Notes: generated from the sequence alone by a model not told the origin. 64,000 nt of DNA from an uncultured Lachnospiraceae bacterium (GCA_910579935.1 CAJTVQ010000021.1:1-64000), one strand, 5' to 3'; shown: positions 49,117 through 58,429, numbered from the stretch's first letter. Numbers and translations are program-made.

Positions 49117-50088
49117 CTAATGAAGCTTTGACATCGGATTTACCGGTACTCCGTTCTTGGTCAGTTTGAAATACACATTGCATCCCTCCACCGAATAATA
49201 TTTGGTTGGAGCCGCCACATTTCCGATGATTTCACCCTGATTTACGAATCCTCCTTCCGATACCGTAATATCCTTCAGCTGTCCATAGGTAAGTTCGTAT
49301 CCGTTCCCCAATTCCATCACCACCACATTTCCCAGTTCCGGATTCTGGTACACACTGCTTACCTTTCCGTTTGCCGCCGCAGTAATCGCTTCTCCTTCCA
49401 CCGCCGAAATAATGATGGCCGGATTATACTTATACTGTTCCAGCGTAGGGAAGTAAACCGTCTTGTCCATGCTGTAATTGATCAGTACGTTTCCCACGAT
49501 CGGCCATGTCAGCGAATCTTCATCGCCGAACGTAAGCGCCGGCTGGATGGACGTGGAAGTTGCAATCGCCATCGTATCTTCCATTTCCTCCATAGCCGCC
49601 ACTTCTTCCAGCGTACCGTCCTGCTCTCCGCTGTCAGCCGTATCCTTGGACTCGTCCATCATTCCCTCTTCGCCCTTTTCGTTTTTCTCCCTGTCCTTGT
49701 CATTTCCGGAGCCGGCATTACTTTGCTCCGCCGTTTTTTCCTCCGGTTCCGTTTCCTCTTCTTCGTTCTCAACACTTAAAGAATTGGTTTCCTGATAGTA
49801 CGGATCGTAATCCAGGTCATCCGCTGTTACCGCACTGTTTTCCGTTTCCTGCATATTCCCGCGCTGACCGGTTCCCGCAATTTCCTGTACGTTTTCCGTA
49901 TCATTCTGTGCCAGCTCCGTACCGTTGTTCTCAATGGAGCTGAAATCCACCACATAGCCGTCGCTTCTGTCCTCATTCTTCCCTCTGATAAACAATCCCG
50001 TTGCCGTCAAAGCTGCCAGTACAAATACCGATGAGAGAGCCATTATTATTTTTTCCTTTCTGGCTCCGTCCCTGTTTCTTCTTCTCAT
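49117..50088 (-). CDS. spoIIQ: SpoIIQ-like protein with degenerate LytM (M23) domain
   Basis: A 323-residue protein with one N-terminal membrane helix (about 15-35), a very acidic linker (about 60-185) and a C-terminal LytM fold (GEAITAAANGKVSSVY, LGNVVVMELGNGYELTYGQL). The zinc ligands are lost: the first H-x3-D position reads NPAIIIS, and the usual H-x-H reads NVYF. A structural, non-enzymatic role is therefore likely, as in B. subtilis SpoIIQ, which helps join forespore and mother-cell membranes. The position directly downstream of spoIID is that of clostridial spoIIQ. The ATG at 50088 has AGGAGG 7 nt upstream. Confidence 0.85.
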   Translation of the reverse strand: MRRRNRDGARKEKIIMALSSVFVLAALTATGLFIRGKNEDRSDGYVVDFSSIENNGTELAQNDTENVQEIAGTGQRGNMQETENSAVTADDLDYDPYYQETNSLSVENEEEETEPEEKTAEQSNAGSGNDKDREKNEKGEEGMMDESKDTADSGEQDGTLEEVAAMEEMEDTMAIATSTSIQPALTFGDEDSLTWPIVGNVLINYSMDKTVYFPTLEQYKYNPAIIISAVEGEAITAAANGKVSSVYQNPELGNVVVMELGNGYELTYGQLKDITVSEGGFVNQGEIIGNVAAPTKYYSVEGCNVYFKLTKNGVPVNPMSKLH

Positions 50089-50170
50089 TTTCATTCCTCC
50101 TATTCCAGTCCTGTAACCTTCAGTACTGAACCGATTTATACCAGGTCCTTATTTTTTAATTCCTCACCGA

Positions 50171-50199
50171 TAGTTTTACCTGTTTAGGATTCTTTATTC
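50171..50199 (-). promoter_or_regulatory. Possible sigma-F promoter of the spoIIQ-like gene
   Basis: Minus strand GGTAAAACTA fits the sigma-F -10 consensus (GGNNANAHTR) at every position. GAATA lies 14 bp upstream, 4 of 5 matches to GYATA. The spacing is 1 bp shorter than usual. Confidence 0.45.
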
Positions 50200-50217
50200 A
50201 GTTTTTATGACAGTTCC

Positions 50218-51231
50218 TTATCCGGATTCACCGATTTTTTCTATTACGATATCAGAAAAGAAGTAATTCAGGATATCAATATAGTCGCTTCCCTTCTTTG
50301 CCGCTTCATTTGCCGCATACTGACACAATCCCAGCCCATGCCCGACTCCCTTTGTTTTTATAAGAACCATATCCCCCTCCTGCTCCAACTCAAAACAGGA
50401 AGAATTGAGTGCAAATGCCTCCCGGAAGACCTCCCCCGATACGGATTTTCCGTTTAATGATACTTCCGTCACATACTCCGCCCTGTCCCTGTCCAGTACC
50501 AGCTGTTCTTCCACTGTCAACGCCTCTTCATACTCCATATCCGGTATTAACTCTCCCAAACGATTCCAAAAGACGTACCGGCTCATCCGTATTCCGCCCG
50601 TATAACTTTCCGAAGTAAAATCCCTTTCACATATGACCGATTTTAAATATGCATAATCCTCACTGCAAAACACCTCGTTCCCGTTCCTCGTAGCCCCTGC
50701 ACTCACTGCAAAATAGGGCGCTGTAATGATCTCTCCCCCATACTCTAAAAACATTCCCCTCGTACTCCCTACTGCCTCCATGCTCCTTTCATATTCCTGC
50801 TCTCCCATTTTCGCAGTCTGTCCCTCCACATATATGTATTTTCCCCCGCCTTCGGCCTGTTTCATCAATTCCGTCCTCAGCACTACCGCCTGTGCTTTCA
50901 ATGCCTCCATCTCATATTCCATATTGACCGTGGCCGGAAGACGGCCTGCCAGATATGTTTCCAACGGTATCATCTCCGTTCCGGCCGCTGTTTTGTTATA
51001 AACAATATACTCCGCCGTCTTTCTATCCTCCTGAAAAAGTCCCGATTCCGCTCCTGCATATTCCCCCTCTTCTTCCGAATCCTTCCCCCTCCCTACATTT
51101 CCAAACAAAAAGGATATAATATACGGAACCAATAAAATAAACAGAAGAATCGCACCCACATCCCGATAATCCGGTTTGAATACAACCCTTCTGTTATTTA
51201 TGACGTTTTTAATGATTTCTTTTTTTCTCAT
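50218..51231 (-). CDS. spoIID: Stage II sporulation protein D
   Basis: A 337-residue lytic transglycosylase used in engulfment, anchored by one N-terminal membrane helix (about 27-47). The SpoIID domain is clear: PLETYLAGRLPATVNMEYEMEALKAQAVVLRTEL, then SAGATRNGNEVF and a C-terminal TKGVGHGLGLCQYAANEAAKKG. A sigma-E-type promoter precedes it, and the SpoIIQ-like gene lies 129 bp downstream. The ATG at 51231 follows GGGGG. The stop codon TAA is directly followed by GGAACTG, the terminus of the inverted-repeat family. Confidence 0.94.
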   Translation of the reverse strand: MRKKEIIKNVINNRRVVFKPDYRDVGAILLFILLVPYIISFLFGNVGRGKDSEEEGEYAGAESGLFQEDRKTAEYIVYNKTAAGTEMIPLETYLAGRLPATVNMEYEMEALKAQAVVLRTELMKQAEGGGKYIYVEGQTAKMGEQEYERSMEAVGSTRGMFLEYGGEIITAPYFAVSAGATRNGNEVFCSEDYAYLKSVICERDFTSESYTGGIRMSRYVFWNRLGELIPDMEYEEALTVEEQLVLDRDRAEYVTEVSLNGKSVSGEVFREAFALNSSCFELEQEGDMVLIKTKGVGHGLGLCQYAANEAAKKGSDYIDILNYFFSDIVIEKIGESG

Positions 51232-51247
51232 GCGGCACCCCCACACT

Positions 51248-51277
51248 ATTGTATGTGACAGTGCCCGGTATTTATAC
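51248..51277 (-). promoter_or_regulatory. Candidate sigma-E promoter of spoIID
   Basis: Minus strand GTATAAA, 15 bp, CATACAAT. Third instance of the pattern seen before spoIIID and the sipL-like gene. Confidence 0.78.
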
Positions 51278-51283
51278 CTGTAT

Positions 51284-52393
51284 TCAGCTCACCGCTTCAA
51301 AATGACCTTCCGGCTTTCCGTGATCCGCCACATCCACATGCTGGATGGTACCCGTCATTCCATTCTCATACAGAAAAATGCCTGTTTTTCTTATTCTCCC
51401 GTTCACGGTATTTCCGGCTCCGTTCAGGGAAAAATCCGTATCCGTGTTTCCCAGGCAGATGGCTCCTACCCCTTTTTCCGCAAGTTTATAGCATACATCC
51501 TTCCCGTCCTCGTCTTTCGTCCAAATCAGCAGCTTCTCCCATATGTCATCGGCTTCATCAATCCACCCATTGCCGTCAGAATCGTAAGCCGCCAGATCAC
51601 CAAAGCCGTTGCCCGATTTTGCACCGAACAACTCACTGCCGTCATTAATCCTGCCGTCACCGTTCTTATCCAGCGCCAGATAACCGCTGCCTCTGCCCAG
51701 CATGGAAATTTCTTCTTCCCTGCCGTCTGCATCAATATCAAAGAAAAAGGTCTGGTCGGAAAGTTCCGCCACATTCCCATCCAGATTGATGACAAGAGGA
51801 TCCTGCATACGCTCCTGCACATGTGCATAGTTCTCCTCATAATAAGCGGCAAAACTCCGGCTCATCTCCACATTCATCCGAATCGGCAGTTCCCTTCCAT
51901 CCGATGTCCGCACCGTTCCTGCTGCAGAAAAAAACGTATGCTCGCTTTCCTCAAAATAGACTTCTTTCTGATAATAGACCGTCTCCAACAGCTTCTGGCC
52001 CCTTACCGGCTGCAGACTGGCATAATTCAGTTCCCGCCTTTCCTTCTCGTTCAGAAAAAGACTGATCAGATACTGCATACAGCTTTCCCTGACGGTACTG
52101 AGCGAATCGCGCCTGCTCATTATTTTCTTCAGTCTTCCCAGTCTGGAATTGGAACTCATTTCATTCAGTTTCTCCTGAAGGGCATTCTTTTTCTCTTCAA
52201 AAGTCTGTTCCTCACCGTACTTCTGTTTCAGTTCTTCACCTACGAGAATATTATTCTCCGTATTCCCATCCTTTTTCGGTTCGGATAAAAGCCCGTTTGT
52301 TCCTACCATTACCACGGTACTGGTATGGCTTTCCATATAGGAATGATAGCTTCTTGCCGATTCCATTCTTATATCCGAAGCACTGATCCGCAT
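51284..52393 (-). CDS. EF-hand-like calcium-binding repeat protein, unknown function
   Basis: A 369-residue protein without a signal peptide. The N-terminal half is helical and charged. The C-terminal half carries EF-hand/dockerin-like loops: FDIDADGREEE, LDKNGDGRINDGSELFG and YDSDGNGWIDEADDIWEKL. Similar uncharacterised proteins occur in many bacteria, but I cannot name a function. A GGAGTT ribosome binding site precedes the ATG. The 269 bp upstream contain nothing I can support. It is transcribed toward spoIID, whose promoter lies in the short gap between. Confidence 0.78.
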   Translation of the reverse strand: MRISASDIRMESARSYHSYMESHTSTVVMVGTNGLLSEPKKDGNTENNILVGEELKQKYGEEQTFEEKKNALQEKLNEMSSNSRLGRLKKIMSRRDSLSTVRESCMQYLISLFLNEKERRELNYASLQPVRGQKLLETVYYQKEVYFEESEHTFFSAAGTVRTSDGRELPIRMNVEMSRSFAAYYEENYAHVQERMQDPLVINLDGNVAELSDQTFFFDIDADGREEEISMLGRGSGYLALDKNGDGRINDGSELFGAKSGNGFGDLAAYDSDGNGWIDEADDIWEKLLIWTKDEDGKDVCYKLAEKGVGAICLGNTDTDFSLNGAGNTVNGRIRKTGIFLYENGMTGTIQHVDVADHGKPEGHFEAVS

Positions 52394-52662
52394 ATGAACT
52401 CCTTTCCACGCTTAACCGTTTTTCGTCCGGTTCATTCTCATGAGTGTGCCATATGGCGCAATGAACCGCGGTCATCCTGTCCGCCGCTTATCACCTGCTA
52501 TGTAACAAAAAAGATGATGTCCATTGTACAACTCCGCCGCACATTGAAACACCATCCGTGGTTAAACGATATAAAATTCAGAAACGCTGCATCCGGCCAA
52601 GACACCCCGCCCCTGTATTAAATATATCGGAAATAAAAGCCAATAACTTTAGAAACAGTTCC

Positions 52663-53856
52663 TTATTCTGAAAAATAAACGTCAATTCCATCTGCAATTC
52701 CTGCCGCGATCAGCAGCTGATACTCCTCCCCGGCCATCTTCTTATCCTCTTCCGGATTCGACATATATCCCATCTCCACAATTGTCACGGGAATCTTACT
52801 CCAGTTAATGCCGCTCATCGTATCCGTTTCCCATATCCTCTCCCTTTTACAGCCGGTGCTCGCCGTCAGTCCGTCCAATACAAACTCCGAAAGCCTCTGG
52901 CTGTCCACATACAAATCCGCAACATAGGGATTCTTCGGTGTAGGACAGATCGTCATGGCTCCGTTCGCCTTGCTGTTCTCCGAACCGTTGGCATGAATGC
53001 GCACAAACACTTCCGCACCGGAGTCATATGCCATCTGCGCCCGTTCCGAATTGCTGATATCCACATCATGGCTCTCGCGCACCATGTAAACCTGATATCC
53101 CCTGTTTTCCAATTCCGTCCGCAGCTTTTCCGAAACTGCCAGCGTCAGTTCGTATTCGTACAGTCCCGTGGCAACTCCCCGTGTGCCTCCCGTAACCTTC
53201 ATTTTCGTCTCACCGGCGCCCGGCCCTATCGGCTCTTTTTCTGTATTTGCTTTATTCTGATGCCCCGCATCGATGGCAATGATATGGCTGCCTTCTGCCG
53301 GTTTCCCCTTCTCCCGCAGATAATCCGATTTTATATAGTACATTTCTCCTTCTATCAGCACGCGGCTCCATCCATTCGCCTCTCCGTTCTTCTGAAGAAC
53401 CTCTCCTTTTTTCAATAACGTATAGACATCCGCTTCCGTGGAAGGCGCCGTGCGCACCCTTACATTTGCCGTCGTATATACCTCTGCAGCATCCATATCC
53501 GCAAAGGCTGCTTTCAATGCCTCTAACTCGGCCTCTTTCTTCCGCTTCTGCTGTTCTTCCGCGGCGCTGTTATCCTGTCCGGCTGCGGCCAAAGGATAGG
53601 CGGAGATTTCGTCCTTCAAAATCGTGGCCTCCACCCTCTCCATCGTATGTGCCTGCCGCCCTTCCCCACTTGCCGCAACACTCTGCAATGTCTCATTTCC
53701 CTGACCGTTTTCCTGCTCTGCCAATGGAGGCATACCGTCCCCACAGCCCATACACACAAACACCGTCATGCACAAACATAGAACAACCATCAGTATACGT
53801 CTGCCTGCACGTACCTGACCACCCTTCCGATTGTCCGCTTTATTTTTACCCTTCAC
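52663..53856 (-). CDS. N-acetylmuramoyl-L-alanine amidase lipoprotein (SH3b and Amidase_3)
   Basis: A 397-residue exported wall hydrolase. A lipobox (VFVCMGC) is followed by a linker, an SH3b domain at about 125-185 (TTANVRVRTAPSTEADVY) and an Amidase_3 catalytic domain with IAIDAGHQ, VRIHANG and VEMGYMSNPEEDKKM, the usual zinc and catalytic residues. It would cut the bond between MurNAc and the stem peptide. The start is a GTG with GGAGG 6 nt upstream. It begins 47 bp after the hydratase gene. Its stop TAA is directly followed by GGAACTG. Confidence 0.92.
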   Translation of the reverse strand: MKGKNKADNRKGGQVRAGRRILMVVLCLCMTVFVCMGCGDGMPPLAEQENGQGNETLQSVAASGEGRQAHTMERVEATILKDEISAYPLAAAGQDNSAAEEQQKRKKEAELEALKAAFADMDAAEVYTTANVRVRTAPSTEADVYTLLKKGEVLQKNGEANGWSRVLIEGEMYYIKSDYLREKGKPAEGSHIIAIDAGHQNKANTEKEPIGPGAGETKMKVTGGTRGVATGLYEYELTLAVSEKLRTELENRGYQVYMVRESHDVDISNSERAQMAYDSGAEVFVRIHANGSENSKANGAMTICPTPKNPYVADLYVDSQRLSEFVLDGLTASTGCKRERIWETDTMSGINWSKIPVTIVEMGYMSNPEEDKKMAGEEYQLLIAAGIADGIDVYFSE

Positions 53857-53903
53857 GCTGTTCCTCCTTCATCCGCTTTGAATTCTCCGCATTCATTACC
53901 GTT

Positions 53904-56201
53904 TTATGAAACCCTGTTGTAATTGATCAGACATCCTTTTAAGATAATCTGCCTTTCCTCATCAGTCAGCTCACCCAGGATCATTTCAAACTCTCTCAGC
54001 CCGTCGGCTCCTACCACATAGGCTTTGATGCTGTCAGCCTTCTCTTCTACCGCTTTGCGTATATCCGGCAGAAAGATATAATCCAAATTGCGGAACGGAA
54101 GTTTCGCATCATCCTCTTTGATGATGAACGGCAGCATTCCCCAGTTGATCAGGTTGGAACGATATCTCTTGGTAGCATATTCATTCGCAATATTCGCCCA
54201 TCCGCCCAATACCTTCTGACAGGAAGCCGCCTGCTCCCTTGCCGAACCATCTCCCGGTTTCACTGCAAAAATCGTGGAACCAAAACCAATATTTCCTTCT
54301 CCTGCATCGGGATAAGATTTCCGGATGGTTTCCATCACCGGTTTTAATTCCGGCTTTGCTTCCACCGGACATTTCCCTGCCATAACGGCTGTCTGTGCCT
54401 CCTGAACCGCCTTGGCGCGTCCCACATAAGCAGGGTCCTTTCTGGACAGCGTGAATTCAGCCAGTCCCAGCGGATTGGAACGGTAGGAAGACGTCTCCCC
54501 CGAAGGAATCAGTTCATCCGTTGTCGTGACCGGATCATGAATCTCCGATACAACCTGCAGTACCAGGTTCTCCGGCAGCGCACACATTTTCGGCCAGTCC
54601 TTAATATTCGGACCGAACTGAATCTCCACGGCCGGATCCGCCGCTCCCTTGGAATCAAATACACGGTTTGCATATATGTTCGAGTCAAAATGATATTTAT
54701 ATTTTCCAATCGTACCGTCAAAATCCGTTGCCGGAGTCAGTACGCCTTTATTGGCACTGGTTGCCGCAATGGAACGGGCATCCATCAGCGCCACGGAAGA
54801 AATCTGACCATTCTGCAGCTTCGATCCTTCCCTGTTGGGGAAGTTCCTGGTCGAATGCCGGATACTGAACGCATTATTGGCCGGAGTATCTCCCGCACCG
54901 AAACAGGGACCGCAGAATGCCGTCTTAAGTACCGCACCGGTTTCCATAAGTGCAGCTGCGCAGCCGTTCCTGATCAGTTCCATATATACCGGCATGGATG
55001 CAGGATATACGCTTAACGTAAAGCCGTCGGAACCGATATAAGAACCCTTCAGAATATCCGCCGCCGCGCAGATATTTTCAAAACCGCCGCCCGCACAGCC
55101 TGCAATGATACCCTGATCCACATAAAACTTCCCGTCCTTCACTTTATTTTTCAAAGTAAAGTCCACGGCGCCGTCCAGACTTACCGCCGCCCGTTTTTCC
55201 ACACCATTCAGAATATCTTCCAGATTCTCATTCAATTCTTCTATCGTATACGTATTGCTGGGATGGAAAGGCATGGCGATCATCGGACGGATACTGCTTA
55301 AGTCTACGGTGATCATTCCGTCATAATATGCCACCTCTCCCGGATTCAGTTCCTTATAATCTTCTTTCCTTCCATGGATATCATAAAACTCTTCAATTTC
55401 CCCATCCGTTCTCCAAATGGAAGACAGACAAGTAGTCTCCGTGGTCATAACATCAATTCCGATACGGAAATCCGCGCTCAGAGAAGCCACGCCCGGCCCC
55501 ACGAATTCCATGACTTTATTCTTCACATACCCGTTGCCGAATACTGAGCCAATGATCGCCAGCGCCACATCCTGCGGACCCACTCCCTTTACCGGTTCTC
55601 CGGTCAGGTAAATCCCCACCACACCCGGCATATTGATATCATAGGTCTGGTTCAGCAGCTGTTTCACAAGCTCCGGTCCTCCTTCTCCCATCGCCATGGT
55701 ACCCAGCGCCCCGTAACGGGTATGGGAATCGGAACCGAGAATCATCCGCCCGCCTCCGGCCAGCATCTCCCTCGCATACTGATGGATGACCGCCTGATGG
55801 GGCGGTACATACACACCGCCGTATCTCTTTGCACAGGTAAGTCCAAACATGTGGTCGTCTTCATTGATCGTACCGCCCACCGCACAGAGTGAATTATGAC
55901 AGTTTGTCAATACATAAGGTACCGGGAATTTCTCCAGTCCCGATGCCCGCGCCGTCTGTATGATACCAACGAATGTAATATCATGGGATGTTAATTTATC
56001 AAATTTAATCTTCAGCTTTTCCATATTGCCTGAAGTGTTGTGTTCTTTCAGAATTCCGTAAGCAATAGTCTCTCCTGCCGCCTCTTCCCTGCTTACTTCT
56101 TTTCCGGTCCTGCTCTTTATTTCTGCCTGCGCCTGCGCACTGTCGGGCACGATCTCCGTTCCATTTATCAGATATGCGCCGCCGTCCGATAATTGTATCA
56201 T
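53904..56201 (-). CDS. Aconitase-family hydratase (YbhJ-like)
   Basis: A 765-residue member of the aconitase superfamily. It has the LGSDSHTRYGALGTMAMGEGGPE region of the active site and CGPCFGAGDTPANNAFSIRHSTRNFPNREGS, with two [4Fe-4S] ligands in C-x2-C and the substrate-binding R. The length and overall layout fit the YbhJ-like hydratases rather than AcnA (about 890) or AcnB. The substrate may not be citrate; this cannot be settled from sequence. A strong GGAGG precedes the ATG, and a near-perfect sigma-A promoter lies upstream. Confidence 0.9.
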   Translation of the reverse strand: MIQLSDGGAYLINGTEIVPDSAQAQAEIKSRTGKEVSREEAAGETIAYGILKEHNTSGNMEKLKIKFDKLTSHDITFVGIIQTARASGLEKFPVPYVLTNCHNSLCAVGGTINEDDHMFGLTCAKRYGGVYVPPHQAVIHQYAREMLAGGGRMILGSDSHTRYGALGTMAMGEGGPELVKQLLNQTYDINMPGVVGIYLTGEPVKGVGPQDVALAIIGSVFGNGYVKNKVMEFVGPGVASLSADFRIGIDVMTTETTCLSSIWRTDGEIEEFYDIHGRKEDYKELNPGEVAYYDGMITVDLSSIRPMIAMPFHPSNTYTIEELNENLEDILNGVEKRAAVSLDGAVDFTLKNKVKDGKFYVDQGIIAGCAGGGFENICAAADILKGSYIGSDGFTLSVYPASMPVYMELIRNGCAAALMETGAVLKTAFCGPCFGAGDTPANNAFSIRHSTRNFPNREGSKLQNGQISSVALMDARSIAATSANKGVLTPATDFDGTIGKYKYHFDSNIYANRVFDSKGAADPAVEIQFGPNIKDWPKMCALPENLVLQVVSEIHDPVTTTDELIPSGETSSYRSNPLGLAEFTLSRKDPAYVGRAKAVQEAQTAVMAGKCPVEAKPELKPVMETIRKSYPDAGEGNIGFGSTIFAVKPGDGSAREQAASCQKVLGGWANIANEYATKRYRSNLINWGMLPFIIKEDDAKLPFRNLDYIFLPDIRKAVEEKADSIKAYVVGADGLREFEMILGELTDEERQIILKGCLINYNRVS

Positions 56202-56248
56202 CCTTTTTCCTCCTTCTCGGTCTGAAACACAGTTTCCAATCAGATTCT

Positions 56249-56277
56249 ATTATAAAGCAACGGACACCGGTTTGCAA
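56249..56277 (-). promoter_or_regulatory. Sigma-A promoter of the hydratase gene
   Basis: Minus strand TTGCAA, 17 bp, TATAAT, about 48 bp before the start codon. Confidence 0.83.
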
Positions 56278-56327
56278 GCCGCTCTTTCTTATGTATCCGG
56301 CCAAATTTCCGTAATGATTCAGCCAGA

Positions 56328-56372
56328 TTGTTTGGTGGTGAAGGAGTACGCCCCTGTCGGGCGCTTTGGCGG
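56328..56372 (+). repeat. Dispersed repeat, copy B
   Basis: TTGTTTGGTGGTGAAGGAG, CCCCTGTCGG and TTTGGCGG recur in the same order at 26516-26561 on the opposite strand. It lies in the 492-bp gene-free stretch 56202-56693, together with the hydratase promoter, a probable gene remnant and a terminator. Confidence 0.7.
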
Positions 56373-56479
56373 ATATAATCTCGCCGCACCCATCGGTTTA
56401 AGTGATGCAGACACAAAAGCAGGAACCAATATTCGTTCTTATATCTGCGATAACCGTGACAAGGCTTCCAAGGCTGCAC

Positions 56480-56563
56480 TTCATAATGGACGATGTGGAT
56501 ACGGATCCCAAGACGATCACAATCAATACAAAAGTATTCGGAGCTTACTCCATCGTATATTAA
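56480..56563 (+). pseudogene. Probable C-terminal remnant of an unknown gene
   Basis: From an ATG at 56486 the frame reads DDVDTDPKTITINTKVFGAY and ends SIVY-stop. This looks like the last strands of a beta-rich extracellular protein. The preceding 100 bp are open in a different frame, so a frameshift and loss of the 5' part is one reading. No ribosome binding site supports a short gene. It could also be chance. Confidence 0.3.
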
Positions 56564-56599
56564 AATGCAGCGGCTCTGCACATATCATATGAAGACAAT

Positions 56600-56650
56600 A
56601 TAAAAAAGAAACTCCCATCTGTCCGGGTTCAAACCTGACAGATGGGAGTT
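56600..56650 (-). terminator. Terminator of the PAS-GGDEF-EAL gene
   Basis: AACTCCCATCTGTC and GACAGATGGGAGTT form a perfect 14-bp stem. On the minus strand it is followed by TCTTTTTTATATTG. Confidence 0.92.
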
Positions 56651-56693
56651 TTGATCAGAATTGCTGATTTACTGATCATCACCTCAGACTATA

Positions 56694-58370
56694 TCAGATA
56701 AACTTATGCATCGTATCCAAAAATGTCCCCAGCGGACAAGGTTTCGAGAAATAAAATCCCTGTATATAATCCGGCCCCATGTTGCAGATCTTGTTCAGTT
56801 CTTCTTTCGTCTCAATTCCTTCTATACAGAATTTCGTATCAATGCTGTGCGTCATATCTGCCATATGCTGAAGCAGATTATATTCATAATCATTATTCAA
56901 TGCTTTTAAAGTAAAAGAACGGTCTATCTTTATCGTACTCGGATTCAGGTTGTACAGATAGTGGAAATTGGAATATCCGGTTCCGAAATCATCCAGCGCC
57001 AGCGGGATGCCGTTTGCTCTCAACCCTTCACAGAAATTACTGAAGTTGGCATTCGCTTCAAAAAATCCGCTTTCCGTCAGCTCTATTACAATACTCTCCG
57101 GGGCCAGCCCGTATGCTTTCACACCCGCCAGGATTTCTTTCAGTACATTACTTTTCAGCACCTGTACATACGAGAGATTCACGGACATCTTAAAATTCGG
57201 AATCTCTTTTTGTATCTGGGCACAGGCGCGCATTGCCTGGTGCAGTACCCAGCGTCCCACCGGAATGATCAATCCGCTCTCTTCTAAGATCGGAATGAAC
57301 TCTACCGGAGAAACCATCCCCAGCGCTTCCGTACGGAAACGCAGCAGGGTCTCCGCGCTGTATAAACGGTTTTCACGGATGTCCACAATCGGCTGGTAAT
57401 ATGCCTCAAAACCCCTGAAATTCTCATTCACGGAATGACGGATTATATGGAGCAGTTCCCGTTTGTGCAGAAACGCCTGATAATCCGGTTTGTTATAAAT
57501 ATAATGCTTATTCTTTCCGTTATTCTTTGCTTCGTTCAAAGAAAACTCCGACAATTTCATCACATTGAAATACGACTGATTCTGAACATCTCCAAATTCC
57601 AAAATTCCTGCCGAAATCGTAAAGAATACTTCATAGCAGTTTGCTTCTATAAAGGAATCTACCTGTTTGCGTATCGCATCATACAGTTCATGCGCATCTT
57701 CTGCTCCCCTGTTCGAAAAATCCACCACCGCAAATTCATCCGCAACCACCCTGTAAAGCTTCTGGTCCGGTAAGATAGCGGCTGCAATACATTCCGCGGT
57801 TTTCCGCAGAATCATATCCCCATATTCCATTCCCTTATTTTCATTGATTTCTTTAAAATTGTCAATTCCCAGTCGCAGGATGAATCCTTTCATGCGGTTT
57901 GTCTGGCTCTGCTTCTTCAATTCGCTCTGCAGGCTGGACTCTCCCAAAAGCCCGCTGACATTATCCGCTTTCTGCTTCTTACCTATTTCATTAATGCATC
58001 CGACTACAAATTCTGCTTCTCCGTTCTCATCGTACAGTACATTCCCCCTTGCATTGATCCAGACCGGTTTCCCGTCCCTGCCAATCCACCTGTATTCGAT
58101 ATTCCGGTAATCTTTTTCCTTATTCAGTATCTGCTGTAAGTCTTCATGCAGTGTTGCCACATCATCCGGATGCGTAAATGAGGCAATCGTCTCCGGCACG
58201 CGGGAGAATTCCGTGCTTGGAAGCATAAAACGTTCCATTGCGCTGGGCGATATACAGTAACGGTCTTTCCGTAAATCATACATATAAAGAAAATCGTCCA
58301 TGCTTGGCGTTAAAATCCCTATGATATTCTTAAATTCTTCCACTGAAACCCTTTTGATACCCTCGTCCAT
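56694..58370 (-). CDS. PAS, degenerate GGDEF and EAL protein
   Basis: A 558-residue soluble signalling protein. The N-terminal PAS domain (about 20-130) ends with YRNIEYRWIGRDGKPVW. The GGDEF domain reads VADEF, lacking both glycines, so cyclase activity is unlikely. The EAL domain has ETLLRFR in place of EAL, with the catalytic E kept, plus NLSYVQVL, ELTESGFF, LDDFGTGYS and IKIDRSF, so phosphodiesterase activity is likely. It resembles the EAL protein at 39023 in layout. It has its own promoter and terminator. Confidence 0.9.
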   Translation of the reverse strand: MDEGIKRVSVEEFKNIIGILTPSMDDFLYMYDLRKDRYCISPSAMERFMLPSTEFSRVPETIASFTHPDDVATLHEDLQQILNKEKDYRNIEYRWIGRDGKPVWINARGNVLYDENGEAEFVVGCINEIGKKQKADNVSGLLGESSLQSELKKQSQTNRMKGFILRLGIDNFKEINENKGMEYGDMILRKTAECIAAAILPDQKLYRVVADEFAVVDFSNRGAEDAHELYDAIRKQVDSFIEANCYEVFFTISAGILEFGDVQNQSYFNVMKLSEFSLNEAKNNGKNKHYIYNKPDYQAFLHKRELLHIIRHSVNENFRGFEAYYQPIVDIRENRLYSAETLLRFRTEALGMVSPVEFIPILEESGLIIPVGRWVLHQAMRACAQIQKEIPNFKMSVNLSYVQVLKSNVLKEILAGVKAYGLAPESIVIELTESGFFEANANFSNFCEGLRANGIPLALDDFGTGYSNFHYLYNLNPSTIKIDRSFTLKALNNDYEYNLLQHMADMTHSIDTKFCIEGIETKEELNKICNMGPDYIQGFYFSKPCPLGTFLDTMHKFI

Positions 58371-58429
58371 CCCACTACCTCTTTTTCCCCTGATGCATCC
58401 TGTACTCCATAATTTACCTGCTATTTAAA

